A stretch of DNA of 64,000 nucleotides from Symbiodinium sp. CCMP2592 (lineage: Eukaryota; Sar; Dinophyceae; Suessiales; Symbiodiniaceae): contig CAJNDT010000975.1 in assembly GCA_905221615.1 (NCBI GenBank), positions 41,840 to 105,839 on the forward strand, given 5' to 3'. The notes under the pieces are model-generated. The model worked only from the letters and a program-made list of their open reading frames with translations, did no database searches and was not told the origin of the DNA. Numbering within the stretch: position 1 is the first letter of the stretch; the number at the start of each line of letters is the position of its first letter. The position numbers were made by a program, and so were the translations under genes. Shown piece after piece: positions 28,279-38,293 of the stretch.

Positions 28279-28966
28279 AGGTGGGCATGGCCCCCCCCAC
28301 GTCAAGGCCAAGCATGCTTTAGGCATGCGCAGGCTTACCCGCAGCTTTTCAGGCTGACCCAGCATGGCTGACACGATCCACAGCCCGGACCACAAAAGTG
28401 GTCGAACCGCCTCTCCCCTGGCTCCAGATTCACTAATGGGAGAGCCATCTGAGCCGCTTGGGGTCGACACTCGACGCCAGACATCCGGAGGCGGCAAGCA
28501 GCGGCAAGGCAGCGCCCTGCATGCCCTCTCCAACGCTGCAACCAATGGTGCCACTGGCAGACTAAGCAGTAAGTCGCGGAGGCCATGCCTGTTCTCACTT
28601 GCGTCTCTTCCGAGACAGACTGATGGCCCTTCTGCCGGATGCCGCCGCTGTCAGTCGGAAATCATGCCCTAGCCTGCTGCCGGTCGCGCTACTGCTGCTC
28701 TGCTGACAGCATACACAACGCGAATTCCGTTTCAATGTTCAGGTACATACAACAATCTGGAGCTTGATACCCTGCAGCCTGCAAACTCGCTTTGGCTGAT
28801 CACTGCCAGTTAGCTCAAAGCCTGTAGGCCGCAACCACTCAAAGGTCTTTTGACCTGGGCGGATCAGCTATAGGGTCTGAGTCAGTTTCACACCAAAGTG
28901 AGTGCACCGCGGCAATCGCCCGCTATGTGCAGAGCCCGCTCGCACAGCGTTCAATTGAATTGAAAA
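28279..28966 (+). other. LINE copy 1 3' UTR, distal part
   Basis: It is nearly identical to 34452-35134 of copy 2, with small differences (C8 against C9 near 28291, GGGAGAGCC against GGAAAAGCC near 28438). A 102-codon frame (28364-28672, MADTIHSPDHKSGRTASPL) is conserved in both copies, but as both copies are nearly identical throughout this is no evidence of coding. Confidence 0.7.
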
Positions 28967-29053
<87 letters not shown>

Positions 29054-29106
29054 GTGCTTGAACTTATCATTTTAGGCTGCATGTCTGCATTCGCATGACG
29101 CGTCTT
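28967..29106. repeat. (TAG)n tract between LINE copies, plus short unique spacer
   Basis: About 86 bp of pure TAG triplets (28967-29052) form the 3' tail of copy 1, followed by about 54 bp of unique sequence before copy 2 begins. Confidence 0.9.
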
Positions 29107-29413
29107 CCACGGCTCAGACGTTTTGGAAGTTTCGCGCTGGCTTTTTGGAAGTTTCGCGCTGGCTTTCGAACAGGCTCTGGATTCCAACCTTGCGTTGCTA
29201 GAGGTCTCAAACAGGCCTCTCTCCGAACGACTAAGGGTTGGTTCCTCACGCTGAGCCATGTGCCATGTGCCAACAGTTTGCGTCTGAGCCGCCAGGTCCC
29301 AATTCCTGGACCCAGTACCCTGTCTCAACACGGGCCCACTGGGCAGGCGGTAGGGTTTCCACTAGCCGCGTGGTGGAGGGAGTCACTCGGCTTGCCTTGT
29401 GACGAAATAGCGG

Positions 29414-32400
29414 ATGGCGCTGCTCCCAGTGCACTCACAAAATTATTCTCAGATCAGGAAGAATTCTTTCAAGCATGTTTGCCGACAGGTGGCTGCAAGC
29501 CAGCAGCCTGTTTCTTACCGAGGTCAGGTTCTGACCCCAGCTCTTCTCAGGCGCATGGGCAACTGCCCACCGCAGCCGGGCTCCAAGCAGTCTTTTGCAC
29601 CACGATCTCGGGCAGGACAGGCCACCAGGCCTCTCCGAGTACTGTCCTGGAATGCAGGCCATCTTGGCCAGCAACAATGGTCGGAAGTCAAATCATGGCT
29701 CTCCACTGAGGCACACCACACCTGTGATGTGTTCGTCCTGCAGGAGACCCACTGGCAGGCTACGGCCGAATTTAGTGTTGCAGGCTGGTACTGCATCTCG
29801 TCTGCTTCTGCTGCAGATCCGAAGGCCTCTAGACGAAAGCAACGCGGAAGCAAGGCCCATAAACAGTCACCTGCAGAGGCAGTGCCTAATGACGATAAGA
29901 TGACCCCACCCCGCAAGGAGCCCTCAACAACTCGCGCGGACGGGGTTATGGTTTTCCTGTCCCCACACATACTGCCCAAAAGTGTGCGCTGGCAGGAACA
30001 TGTCATAGGCAGAGCCCTGGAGGTCAGGTTTGACTGGCACGGGGCCCGCATCAACCTGGTTGCTGTGTATCAACACGTCTGGTCACCGGCCAAGCAGGTA
30101 CAGACCAATCGTCAGGACAGAGCACATGTCCTGAAGGCTCTTAGCAGATGCGTGCAACGCGTGCCGCACAGGGACACGCTTATCCTGGCAGGAGATTTCA
30201 ATAGTTCCTTGCAAAAGCAGCCTAGGCTGGTTGGTCCAGAGATCATTAGCCCACAGGAACCGAGATCTGATGAGCCAGAGCTTACCAACTTTCTGCTTAA
30301 TCATCGCTTGGTTGCCCTCAACACGTGGAGGCCTCAGCCGCCACATACGTTTCAGCAAGGGGATACGCGCACTCAAATTGACTTTGTGCTTACGAGGGAG
30401 GTCTCTGCTGGAGGAGCTGCCAAAAACTCTACGCCGCTGGCAGCTTTCCCGCTTGGAAGCTGGAAGAAAGGCGGGCACTTACCCATCAGTGCAGCTGTCA
30501 AACCAGTTCGGCACTGGAACCTGCCAGCCCCTCAGATACAGCAGCATCATTATGACACCGCTGCTCTGCAAGCGGCTGTCAGGGACAACACGCTGCCAGC
30601 TCAGCACATGCTCGAGTGGGTTACAGCACGACTCACTCCGGACATGCAGCCGGCGTCATGGGATCGCCTCCTTGGCGAAGCCGCATCCAGGTTTTTCCCT
30701 AAGACCCCAGTGGCAATGCCAGATAGTCCGGAGACGAGCCTTGCCAGACGCATGTGGCGCTCGGCGCGTGGGAGCAATGCTCACCCCAGTGCGGAGCCAT
30801 CGCCGGAGGATGAAGCCCGGCAGAGGCTGTGTGATCAGCATAAACAGGCGGTTAAGCAGGCTCGCAAGGACCAGACCAAACGGTTTCTTGCTGAGGTTGA
30901 TCAGGCTCTGAGCCAGGGCGATCAGCACCTGGCATATCAGACTCTTAAGCACCTCCGGCCGTGGAAACCGGCTTTGAAAGCTCAGCTTAAGGACGCGCAC
31001 GGCTTCCTGCTCAGTCCTGCAAACGAACTGGATGAACTGGGGAAGTATGCAACTAAGGTCTTTGCGGCGCACCCACAGCTCCCGTCTGATTCGGGACTCC
31101 TGCCCCTATTGCCACAGACCAAGTTAGCAAAACATATTGCCTCGATCAAGCCTAGCAAGGCAGTTCCGAAAGGAGCGGCACCGGCCGCAGCCTGGAAGCT
31201 CTGTGCTCAGCCGATCTCTGCGGCGCTTTCACAATACTGTTCAAGCCTGACGCAGGACCAGTCACTGGACGACGATCTGACTCGCGCAGATCTCTGCTTA
31301 ATCCCAAAACCGGGCAAGCCGGCTGACAAGCCTTCACAACTCAGGCCGCTGGGCATTCTTCGCCCGGATGCTAAAGGACTGGCGGGCACGGCCAAGGAGC
31401 TCCTGGAGCCTTTCACGCTGCCATACATGAAGCCTCTACCCCAGTTTGCATACCTCCCTGGGAGAGGTCTTTCGGATGCACAGAGCAGAGTGGTTCAGCA
31501 TTTAAGGGAAGCAAGGCAGCTCTGTCGCAATGCGAATCTCACCCGAGCGGATCAGCAGCGGGGACAATGTCCTGTAGGTCTCGTCGGCGGCATCACTTTC
31601 GCACTAGACCTGTCACAGGCATTCGACACTGTGTCCCGAAGTGAGATCTTGTCCCTGCTAGATGAGCTGGGCGCGGATCCCCCGCTTAAGAAACTCATAC
31701 ACGGCCTTCATCATCGATCTAAATACAGACTTCATTCTCAGGGGGCCTACAAGGACGTGGAAACTACCACTGGCATCAAACAAGGCTGCAAGTTGGCCCC
31801 CACGCTGTTTTCCGTGCTCACAGGCCGCCTCCTTCATAGACTGATAGACGCATTTGGCTGGGACAATGTCCGCAGATACTTTACAGGTTACGCGGACGAC
31901 TTCACCATGCATCGCACCATCCGCAGCCAAGCAGACGTGGACGCTGCTCACAAGATGATCCTACAGCTTCTGTCGGGGGTGACGAAACTGGGATTACGCG
32001 TCAACCCGGCCAAATGTGCCATGCTAGTCAAGCTTAACGGCAGAGAGGCGGAAGCCGTGCTTCAGAAGCACACCTGCTGGCTGCCCGACTCGACGGGCAC
32101 ACTACAGCGGCATTGGCGACTGGGCAAGCACAGATCCTTCCCTGCATACAAACTTGAGGCGCAAATCAAGTACCTGGGCATCCAAATTTCCTATGGGAAC
32201 TTTGAAATGCAGACGCTGCGATTCCGCATAGCGGAGGCTGCCAAAAAGCTCCAGCAGGTCAAGCGATTCGTCTACAATCGCCGCACCGCGGGGCCAATGG
32301 CCAGGCTAAAGGTCTGGTTCACCACCGTTTGGGCCACCTTGGTCACGGGACTCCCCGAAGTCGGCCTCACGGAGGAGACGGCCAGGCATCTTAGAGGCTG

Positions 32401-34354
32401 GTATGCACCCAAGATACGCTCGGTCCTCAATCAGCCTGCACACGTCGGCCACACACCTACAGCTGACCTGTACCGACTATATTCAATCCAAGACCCGGTA
32501 GCCAAAATCCAAACAAGGATGGCTTCTAGACTCAAGCGGTTGTGCAAGAGAACAGCCCCCTCCGAAGCCACCACTACAGCCCTGCCTGCACACACTCCCA
32601 GTGAACCCTCAGCGACGCGGGGCCCATGGGCCAGGCTGAGTCCACCAGCGACGGGCCTAGCAACACACCAGCAGCCGTCTGAACCACATACATACGGTGA
32701 CGTCACGCAACTGAGCCACGTCGTACAGGACCTACAGGACATGCTGAGAGAGGTGGAAAACCTCCCGGCGAGCACCGAGGCCTCACAGCAGCGGCTACAC
32801 GCCTGCCCTCACTGCGAGTCGGGTTTTGTCTCTGCACATGGCTTACACATGCACGTCACGCGAATGCATCGCGAGCACGTGCAAAGGTACATTCCCCCCT
32901 CCTTTGATCGCAGTCGGCACTCCAAGGATGGTCTACCTGTATGTTCTGCATGCGACAAGGCTTTCCATCAATGGAAAGGCCTACGTGACCATCTCTTATC
33001 GGGGGCCTGCACGCAGCCGGAACGACTGCGTCAGATCTCTCTCACCACTGAGGAACAGATGCAGGGTCAGGCCCTCCAGGGCCTGGCGGCCTTTCGCGCC
33101 AAGGTGCAGAGTTCGCCCAGCAACAAACTCAGTGCCATTGCCACCCGGCCAGAGGCTCAGGAGCTTAAGCATCGGTGCATTTTGTGCGGTTTTTGGACCC
33201 CGGACCATACCAAGATGAAGAATCATCAACGACAGGCCCATGCACAAGCATGGCAGCGAGATGGTCCGGCAGCACTTCAGCTTTGCAAGGCCTATTCTGT
33301 GCAGATGATAAAGGGGCACCCCTGCCCCTTTTGCAGGCTGCCGGTCTATGACAAACGCAAACACCCTGAGCAATGCATTGTCCTGTTTCAGGTTCTGCTT
33401 GGGTGGCACAAGGTGCAAGGCACGGACAAGATGCGGGAACAATGTTCCAAGCCTCATCCCAAGACCGCGGTGACAATGTCACTTAGTGGCTTTTTTGGGG
33501 CTGCAGACAAGCCAGCTACCGCGGCTGCATCACCCACTGTTGCCATGGCAACGACGGGCGCCGTCGGCAGCACTCTCCCGCCAGGCCTGTATTCTCGTAT
33601 GCGACACATGGTGAACTCGGGTAACACCTGCTATGTCAATGCGACCATTCAGGCCCTACTAGCCGCGCTAGACTCTGCGTCCAATGTAGCGGAACTGGGA
33701 CCACTGGTCCAACACTGCATCAACCCGGAAGCGGATCCAATGGATACGAGGCACATAAACCCTCCAAGCCTATTCGCTCTCCGGTCCTTAGTGCCTAGAT
33801 GGCGATTCGATGGCCGTCAACAAGACGCCTCCGAATTTGTCACATACATGCTAGAGCACAACACGGGGACTCTGCAACCCGCTCGCTGGGAAGGACGCAC
33901 TAATGGAGTGCCGGAAAGTGAGGATGACGGCCTCACGCCGTTGCTGCTGCCCCTTTCCTCAGCCTGTCGTACACTGCAGCAGGCCTGCACGGCATGGTAT
34001 GACCACACGTTCCAGCGCGCCCTGGCATGGGCCCCTGACATCCTGCCAGTCACAATCGCTCGATGGATGGACGGCACAAAACGACGCACCCCGCTGGACC
34101 TGCGCAGGCACCTCTCAATGCCGTCTTGGATTGAGGGTCAGGGCCGGCAATGGCATCAATATGCAGTCATTTCGGGAGTTTTTCACATAGGTGCTGACAT
34201 ACACTCCGGCCACTACCGGTCCTTCTGGATTCACCCAAATGGAGGCGCGCTGTATGTGGGGGATGATGCCACCCGCCCATACCCAGCCTCGGCCTCAGAT
34301 CGCAAACATGTTATGGAAGACTGCTACCTCCTTTTCTTGAGAAGACAGGAGTGA
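29414..34354 (+). CDS. LINE polyprotein, second intact copy
   Basis: 1646 residues, same domain order as copy 1: AP-endonuclease-like, reverse transcriptase with YADDF, four Cys/His fingers, USP-like C-terminus. I found only four amino-acid differences between the copies: Gly/Ser in QRGGKAH, Met/Val in AEAMPND, Glu/Gly in LLSEVTK, His/Pro in YAHKIRS. None falls in a catalytic motif, so both ORFs appear competent and the duplication must be very recent. All USP-like residues (GNTCYVN, QQDASEF, SGHYRSF) are kept. Confidence 0.9.
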   Translation: MALLPVHSQNYSQIRKNSFKHVCRQVAASQQPVSYRGQVLTPALLRRMGNCPPQPGSKQSFAPRSRAGQATRPLRVLSWNAGHLGQQQWSEVKSWLSTEAHHTCDVFVLQETHWQATAEFSVAGWYCISSASAADPKASRRKQRGSKAHKQSPAEAVPNDDKMTPPRKEPSTTRADGVMVFLSPHILPKSVRWQEHVIGRALEVRFDWHGARINLVAVYQHVWSPAKQVQTNRQDRAHVLKALSRCVQRVPHRDTLILAGDFNSSLQKQPRLVGPEIISPQEPRSDEPELTNFLLNHRLVALNTWRPQPPHTFQQGDTRTQIDFVLTREVSAGGAAKNSTPLAAFPLGSWKKGGHLPISAAVKPVRHWNLPAPQIQQHHYDTAALQAAVRDNTLPAQHMLEWVTARLTPDMQPASWDRLLGEAASRFFPKTPVAMPDSPETSLARRMWRSARGSNAHPSAEPSPEDEARQRLCDQHKQAVKQARKDQTKRFLAEVDQALSQGDQHLAYQTLKHLRPWKPALKAQLKDAHGFLLSPANELDELGKYATKVFAAHPQLPSDSGLLPLLPQTKLAKHIASIKPSKAVPKGAAPAAAWKLCAQPISAALSQYCSSLTQDQSLDDDLTRADLCLIPKPGKPADKPSQLRPLGILRPDAKGLAGTAKELLEPFTLPYMKPLPQFAYLPGRGLSDAQSRVVQHLREARQLCRNANLTRADQQRGQCPVGLVGGITFALDLSQAFDTVSRSEILSLLDELGADPPLKKLIHGLHHRSKYRLHSQGAYKDVETTTGIKQGCKLAPTLFSVLTGRLLHRLIDAFGWDNVRRYFTGYADDFTMHRTIRSQADVDAAHKMILQLLSGVTKLGLRVNPAKCAMLVKLNGREAEAVLQKHTCWLPDSTGTLQRHWRLGKHRSFPAYKLEAQIKYLGIQISYGNFEMQTLRFRIAEAAKKLQQVKRFVYNRRTAGPMARLKVWFTTVWATLVTGLPEVGLTEETARHLRGWYAPKIRSVLNQPAHVGHTPTADLYRLYSIQDPVAKIQTRMASRLKRLCKRTAPSEATTTALPAHTPSEPSATRGPWARLSPPATGLATHQQPSEPHTYGDVTQLSHVVQDLQDMLREVENLPASTEASQQRLHACPHCESGFVSAHGLHMHVTRMHREHVQRYIPPSFDRSRHSKDGLPVCSACDKAFHQWKGLRDHLLSGACTQPERLRQISLTTEEQMQGQALQGLAAFRAKVQSSPSNKLSAIATRPEAQELKHRCILCGFWTPDHTKMKNHQRQAHAQAWQRDGPAALQLCKAYSVQMIKGHPCPFCRLPVYDKRKHPEQCIVLFQVLLGWHKVQGTDKMREQCSKPHPKTAVTMSLSGFFGAADKPATAAASPTVAMATTGAVGSTLPPGLYSRMRHMVNSGNTCYVNATIQALLAALDSASNVAELGPLVQHCINPEADPMDTRHINPPSLFALRSLVPRWRFDGRQQDASEFVTYMLEHNTGTLQPARWEGRTNGVPESEDDGLTPLLLPLSSACRTLQQACTAWYDHTFQRALAWAPDILPVTIARWMDGTKRRTPLDLRRHLSMPSWIEGQGRQWHQYAVISGVFHIGADIHSGHYRSFWIHPNGGALYVGDDATRPYPASASDRKHVMEDCYLLFLRRQE

Positions 34355-35134
34355 CTCTGACTCACCCTCAAGGGGTGAGTGCTGGCCCTCCAAACCTAGG
34401 AATGCGTGCACCAATAGGGTGCCTGTGCGTGGGAAGGCCGGACCCCACAATAGGTGGGCATGGCCCCCCCCCACGTCAAGGCCAAGCATGCTTTAGGCAT
34501 GCGCAGGCTTACCCGCAGCTTTTCAGGCTGACCCAGCATGGCTGACACGATCCACAGCCCGGACCACAAAAGTGGTCGAACCGCCTCTCCCCTGGCTCCA
34601 GATTCACTAATGGAAAAGCCATCTGAGCCGCTTGGGGTCGACACTCGACGCCAGACATCCGGAGGCGGCAAGCAGCGGCAAGGCAGCGCCCTGCATGCCC
34701 TCTCCAACGCTGCAACCAATGGTGCCACTGGCAGACTAAGCAGTAAGTCGCGGAGGCCATGCCTGTTCTCACTTGCGTCTCTTCCGAGACAGACTGATGG
34801 CCCTTCTGCCGGATGCCGCCGCTGTCAGTCGGAAATCATGCCCTAGCCTGCTGCCGGTCGCGCTACTGCTGCTCTGCTGACAGCATACACAACGCGAATT
34901 CCGTTTCAATGTTCAGGTACATACAACAATCTGGAGCTTGATACCCTGCAGCCTGCAAACTCGCTTTGGCTGATCACTGCCAGTTAGCTCAAAGCCTGTA
35001 GGCCGCAACCACTCAAAGGTCTTTTGACCTGGGCGGATCAGCTATAGGGTCTGAGTCAGTTTCACACCAAAGTGAGTGCACCGCGGCAATCGCCCGCTAT
35101 GTGCAGAGCCCGCTCACACAGCGTTCAATTGAAA
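34355..35134 (+). other. LINE copy 2 3' UTR
   Basis: 780 bp, continuous here. It contains the undisturbed DIRS insertion site CACAATAGGTGGG and the GTTCAATTGAAAA terminus. Confidence 0.75.
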
Positions 35135-35304
35135 ATAGTAATAGTAGTAGTATTATAGTAGTAGTACTAGTAGTAGAAGTAGTAGAAGTAGTAGTAGTAG
35201 TAGTGATAGCAGTAGTAGTAGTAGCAATAGAAATACTACTAGTATTGGTAATAATAATAGTAGTAGCAGTAGTTAGCATTGGCAGTAGTAACAGTAGTAG
35301 TAGC

Positions 35305-35336
<32 letters not shown>

Positions 35337-35430
35337 AAGTAGTAGTAGTAGTAGTCGTAGTAGTAGTTGTAGTAGTAGTAGTAGTAGTAGCAGTAGTAGT
35401 CGTAGTAGTAGTAGTAGTAGTAGTAGTAGC

Positions 35431-35488
<58 letters not shown>

Positions 35489-35489
35489 A

Positions 35490-35525
<36 letters not shown>

Positions 35526-35663
35526 CAGTAGTAGTAGCAGTAGTACTACTAGTAGTAGTAGTAGTAGTAGTAGCAATAGAAATACTACTAGTATTGGTAA
35601 TTATAATGGTAGTAGGCGTTTGCGCAGCGAGAGAGAGAGAGTAGTTAGTATTGGCAATAGCAA

Positions 35664-35749
<86 letters not shown>

Positions 35750-35751
35750 AC

Positions 35752-35829
<78 letters not shown>

Positions 35830-35831
35830 CA

Positions 35832-35890
<59 letters not shown>

Positions 35891-35892
35891 TA
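35135..35892. repeat. Compound TAG/AGT microsatellite, ~760 bp
   Basis: Mostly TAG triplets with interspersed variants (GATAGC, AACAG, ACTACT). A recurring unit containing AGCAATAGAAATACTACTAG then TATTGGTAATAATAATGG occurs near 35221 and 35570, and again near 3350 and 3600, with related sequence inverted near 2870-2950. A GA repeat interrupts at about 35630. The long homopolymeric open frames are artefacts of the triplet. Confidence 0.95.
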
Positions 35893-36225
35893 GCAATATT
35901 GGATGTACAGTAACACCAGTATATTGGTGGTAATGTTCGATGGTACTGAGCATAATGAACTACAAATATTCACATTGATATACACTAGCCAAATAGGAGA
36001 ACTAGGGGGTTCCAGTAACCACGGCCGTCCACACATCGTGCACCCCACAGCCCAAGGACCACGGAGCAAGGGAGGAAGGCCAGGCCGCGGCCAGCAACAC
36101 AGCAGTACCACAGCAGCACCACAGCAGTACCGCAGCAGCACCACAGCAGCACCGCAACAGCACAAACAGAAGCACACTGACCAGCAGAGCCACAGCGGCA
36201 GTGGCCATTCTCCCAGGTTTTTTTA
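35893..36225. other. Non-coding with CAG/CAGCAC-rich tract
   Basis: No supported gene. About 36090-36170 is rich in CAGCAC and CAGTAC hexamers. Confidence 0.5.
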
Positions 36226-36226
36226 A

Positions 36227-36417
36227 AGCACCCAGTGCTTTGACGACCATGCGCAAGCACCCAGTGCTCCACAGCCATGGTTCCAGGATGTCTCCAGCGC
36301 GCAAAACGAGTATGTTCGTAGCCTAGCACAGGTGTTCCCATCAATCCCAGCACACAGTGCTTTGCAGAAACCCACCCTAGCACCCAGTGCTTCACATGGC
36401 ATCAAGCACGTGGTGCT
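36227..36417. repeat. Cluster of five AGCAC-loop-GTGCT micro-hairpins
   Basis: 36227-36239 (loop CCA), 36256-36268 (CCA), 36349-36361 (ACA), 36379-36391 (CCA), 36405-36417 (GTG). Stem AGCAC/GTGCT throughout. Confidence 0.8.
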
Positions 36418-36425
36418 TTCTGAAA

Positions 36426-36610
36426 TTTTAGTTAAACGGTTTAACCAAAATTTCATATTATATGTTTTTAGTTAAGCGGTTTAACTAAAATTGTAGATTC
36501 TGAGATTTTAGTTAAACCGCTTAACTAAAATCCTAAATTCTATAATTTTAGTTAAGCGGTTTAACTAGAATTGTAGAATCTAAGATTTTAGTTAAACCGC
36601 TTAACTAAAA
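36426..36610. repeat. Five-copy 40-bp array of 25-bp palindromes in alternating orientation
   Basis: Palindromes start at 36426, 36466, 36506, 36546 and 36586, exactly 40 bp apart. The core reads GTTAAGCGGTTTAAC in copies 2 and 4 and its reverse complement GTTAAACCGCTTAAC in copies 3 and 5; copy 1 is diverged. The arms extend to TTTTAGTTAA/TTAACTAAAA. The 15-bp spacers also alternate as approximate reverse complements, giving an 80-bp higher-order unit. Confidence 0.92.
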
Positions 36611-37140
36611 AAAAATATGCACCGTTACCATGCAATGCTGTATTGTTCTTGTTTTTGGGATGCTTGCTGATATGTTGGTTGGTGTTGCTTTCATTTCGTA
36701 CCGTGTCTTTCTGGCTGCTGATATGCTGTGTGGTGTTGTGCCGGCGGTTGCAGTTTGTTTTGGTGCTGCCATTTTCAAACATTGATCTTGTAATCACTGA
36801 TATTGTGTGTAGTGTTTGTTGCTGCTTTTGTTGCTGCTTATGGTGTGTGCTATGGTTATTTTTTCGTATTGGTGCACACTGTGTGTGGGATGCGTGCTGT
36901 TTGCTGCTCTGCTGGACTGGGCTGGGCTGGGCTATACGGTGACGTGCGGTGCTGTGCTGTGCTGGGTTGTGCTGCCGTGTGCTGTCTGCTCAGTGCTGTG
37001 TGCTGTGTGCTGTGCATTGTTGCCTGTGCGGTCTGCTGTCTGCTGTCTGCTGTGTGCTGTGTGCTGTGTGCTGTGCGCCGTCTGCTGTGTGCTCTCTGTT
37101 CGGTGTTTTCTGCTGTGCTGGGTGCTCGTTGCTGTGTGCC
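36611..37140. repeat. Low-complexity G/T-rich and CTGTGTG-rich region
   Basis: T/G-rich sequence grading into CTGTGTGCTGTG repeats. The long Cys/Val/Leu-rich open frames are produced by the repeat and are not credible proteins. Confidence 0.8.
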
Positions 37141-37142
37141 GT

Positions 37143-37193
<51 letters not shown>

Positions 37194-37250
37194 TTCTGTC
37201 TTTCTGTCTGTCTGTCTCTGTCTCTGTCTCTGTCTCTGTCTCTGTCTTTG

Positions 37251-37286
<36 letters not shown>

Positions 37287-37350
37287 CGTGTGTCCGTGTG
37301 TCTGTGTGTCTGTGTGTCTGTGTGTCTCTCTGTCTGTCCGTGTGTCCGTG

Positions 37351-37390
<40 letters not shown>

Positions 37391-37529
37391 CGTGTCTCCG
37401 TGTGTCTGTGTGTCTGTGCTGTGTCTCTGTGCGTCTGCGTGTCTCTGTGTCTGTGTCTCTGTGTGTCTGTGTCTGTGTGTCTCTGTGTCTCTGTGTCTCC
37501 GTCTCTCTCTCTCTCTCTCTTTCTCTCTT

Positions 37530-37575
<46 letters not shown>

Positions 37576-37605
37576 CCTCTCGCTCTTTCTCTTTCTCTTT
37601 TAAGG
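37141..37605. repeat. (CT)n, (CTGT)n and (GTGTCT)n simple repeats
   Basis: Pure CT at about 37142-37188 and 37500-37565, TGTC tetramers and TGTCTC/GTGTCC hexamers between. Confidence 0.95.
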
Positions 37606-37689
37606 CCCAGCGTGCGATGCTTTTGCCCAGTAGCCGCTTTGGCCCCAGAAGCCAACCTCACTCGGCCGCACTAACGTGGGTTCGCACCC

Positions 37690-37803
37690 CTCGCCAGCTC
37701 TGCCAGACCTACGGCGTAGGTCTGGCAGATGGCGAGGGTTCGCACCCATCGCCAGCTCTGCCAGACCTACGGCGTAGGTCTGGCAGACCTGGCGATGGGT
37801 GCG
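37690..37803. repeat. Twin tandem hairpins with GGC loop
   Basis: TCTGCCAGACCTAC-GGC-GTAGGTCTGGCAGA occurs twice, about 60 bp apart. Pairing extends outward: CTCGCC/GGCGAG in the first, ACCCATCGCCAG/CTGGCGATGGGT in the second. GGTTCGCACCC precedes each hairpin. Confidence 0.85.
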
Positions 37804-38290
37804 GTGATCTGACACCAGTGCTGAACATCCATCGCCTTCCAATAAAGGACGATGGGTGCTGAGGGCCGTTGCTGCACCGTGGCTTGGCAGCGAGTCTTAA
37901 AGCCACATGCACACCATGCACGTGTCGCTATTCGAAGCACTACAGGTACCCATCCACCATGCACGGTCGCCAGTTGTGAACGACAACCACCGGGAGTCAG
38001 GAGTGCGTGTGGCATTTGCTTCACACATATAATCGTTTGTGTTTGCTTTTCGGCCAGGAGAACAAATGCCCATTCGAGGTGAAGGACCAAAGAATCAGCC
38101 GCGAAAGCTTGGGCTGCCACCCGGCATGCAAAAATGCTGTGCGTCGGTCTTTTTATGCTGCTGTCCCACACAAGTGTGCCAGGATGGCGCAGGGAGATGA
38201 GGACCACTGTCACGGAATAGGGCGGCGAAACCAAGGTGATCAAAACAGGTGTTTTGCGGCTTGTCCCAGCTGCAATGCTCAGTTTGTTGT
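37804..38290. other. Non-coding, no gene seen
   Basis: About 490 bp without supported genes. Confidence 0.4.
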
Positions 38291-38293
38291 CCC

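Larger units (their letters stand above)
14198..28966 (+). mobile_element. LINE retrotransposon copy 1, split by a DIRS-like element
   Basis: The unit starts where identity with copy 2 begins (CCACGGCTCAGACG at about 14198) and ends at TTCAATTGAAAA followed by (TAG)n at 28967. It is interrupted at 19520/28279 by the DIRS-like insertion, so the LINE itself is about 6.0 kb. It has one long ORF and an approximately 0.8 kb 3' untranslated region split by the insertion. Instead of poly(A) it ends in TAG triplets, reminiscent of I-type elements that end in simple repeats. The 5' side is also (TAG)n, so it probably targets or extends TAG microsatellites. Confidence 0.85.
29107..35134 (+). mobile_element. 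LINE retrotransposon copy 2, uninterrupted
   Basis: It runs from CCACGGCTCAGACG to TTCAATTGAAAA and is followed by TAG triplets. Near its 5' end a short segment (TTTGGAAGTTTCGCGCTGGC) is tandemly duplicated relative to copy 1. It holds the empty target site of the DIRS-like element at about 34450/34452. Confidence 0.9.

Noticed and set aside
28364-28672. 102-residue ORF in the LINE 3' UTR, present in both copies
   Set aside because: Both copies are nearly identical everywhere, so conservation is uninformative; no motif, and it lies after the main stop codon.
35097-36177. Long homopolymeric frames up to 312 codons
   Set aside because: Compound TAG microsatellite; no start context or domain.
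36426-36610. CRISPR array (regular 40-bp repeat)
   Set aside because: Spacers are repeated and inverted rather than unique, repeats alternate strand, the host is eukaryotic and there are no cas genes.
37676-37803. tRNA or tRNA-like gene (GGTTCGCACCC resembles a T-loop)
   Set aside because: The T-stem does not pair properly and no D-arm or anticodon arm can be drawn; the hairpins are simple tandem palindromes.
36803-37862. Cys/Val/Leu- and Ser/Leu-rich frames up to 348 codons, looking like membrane proteins
   Set aside because: CTGTGTG and CT/TGTC simple repeats.
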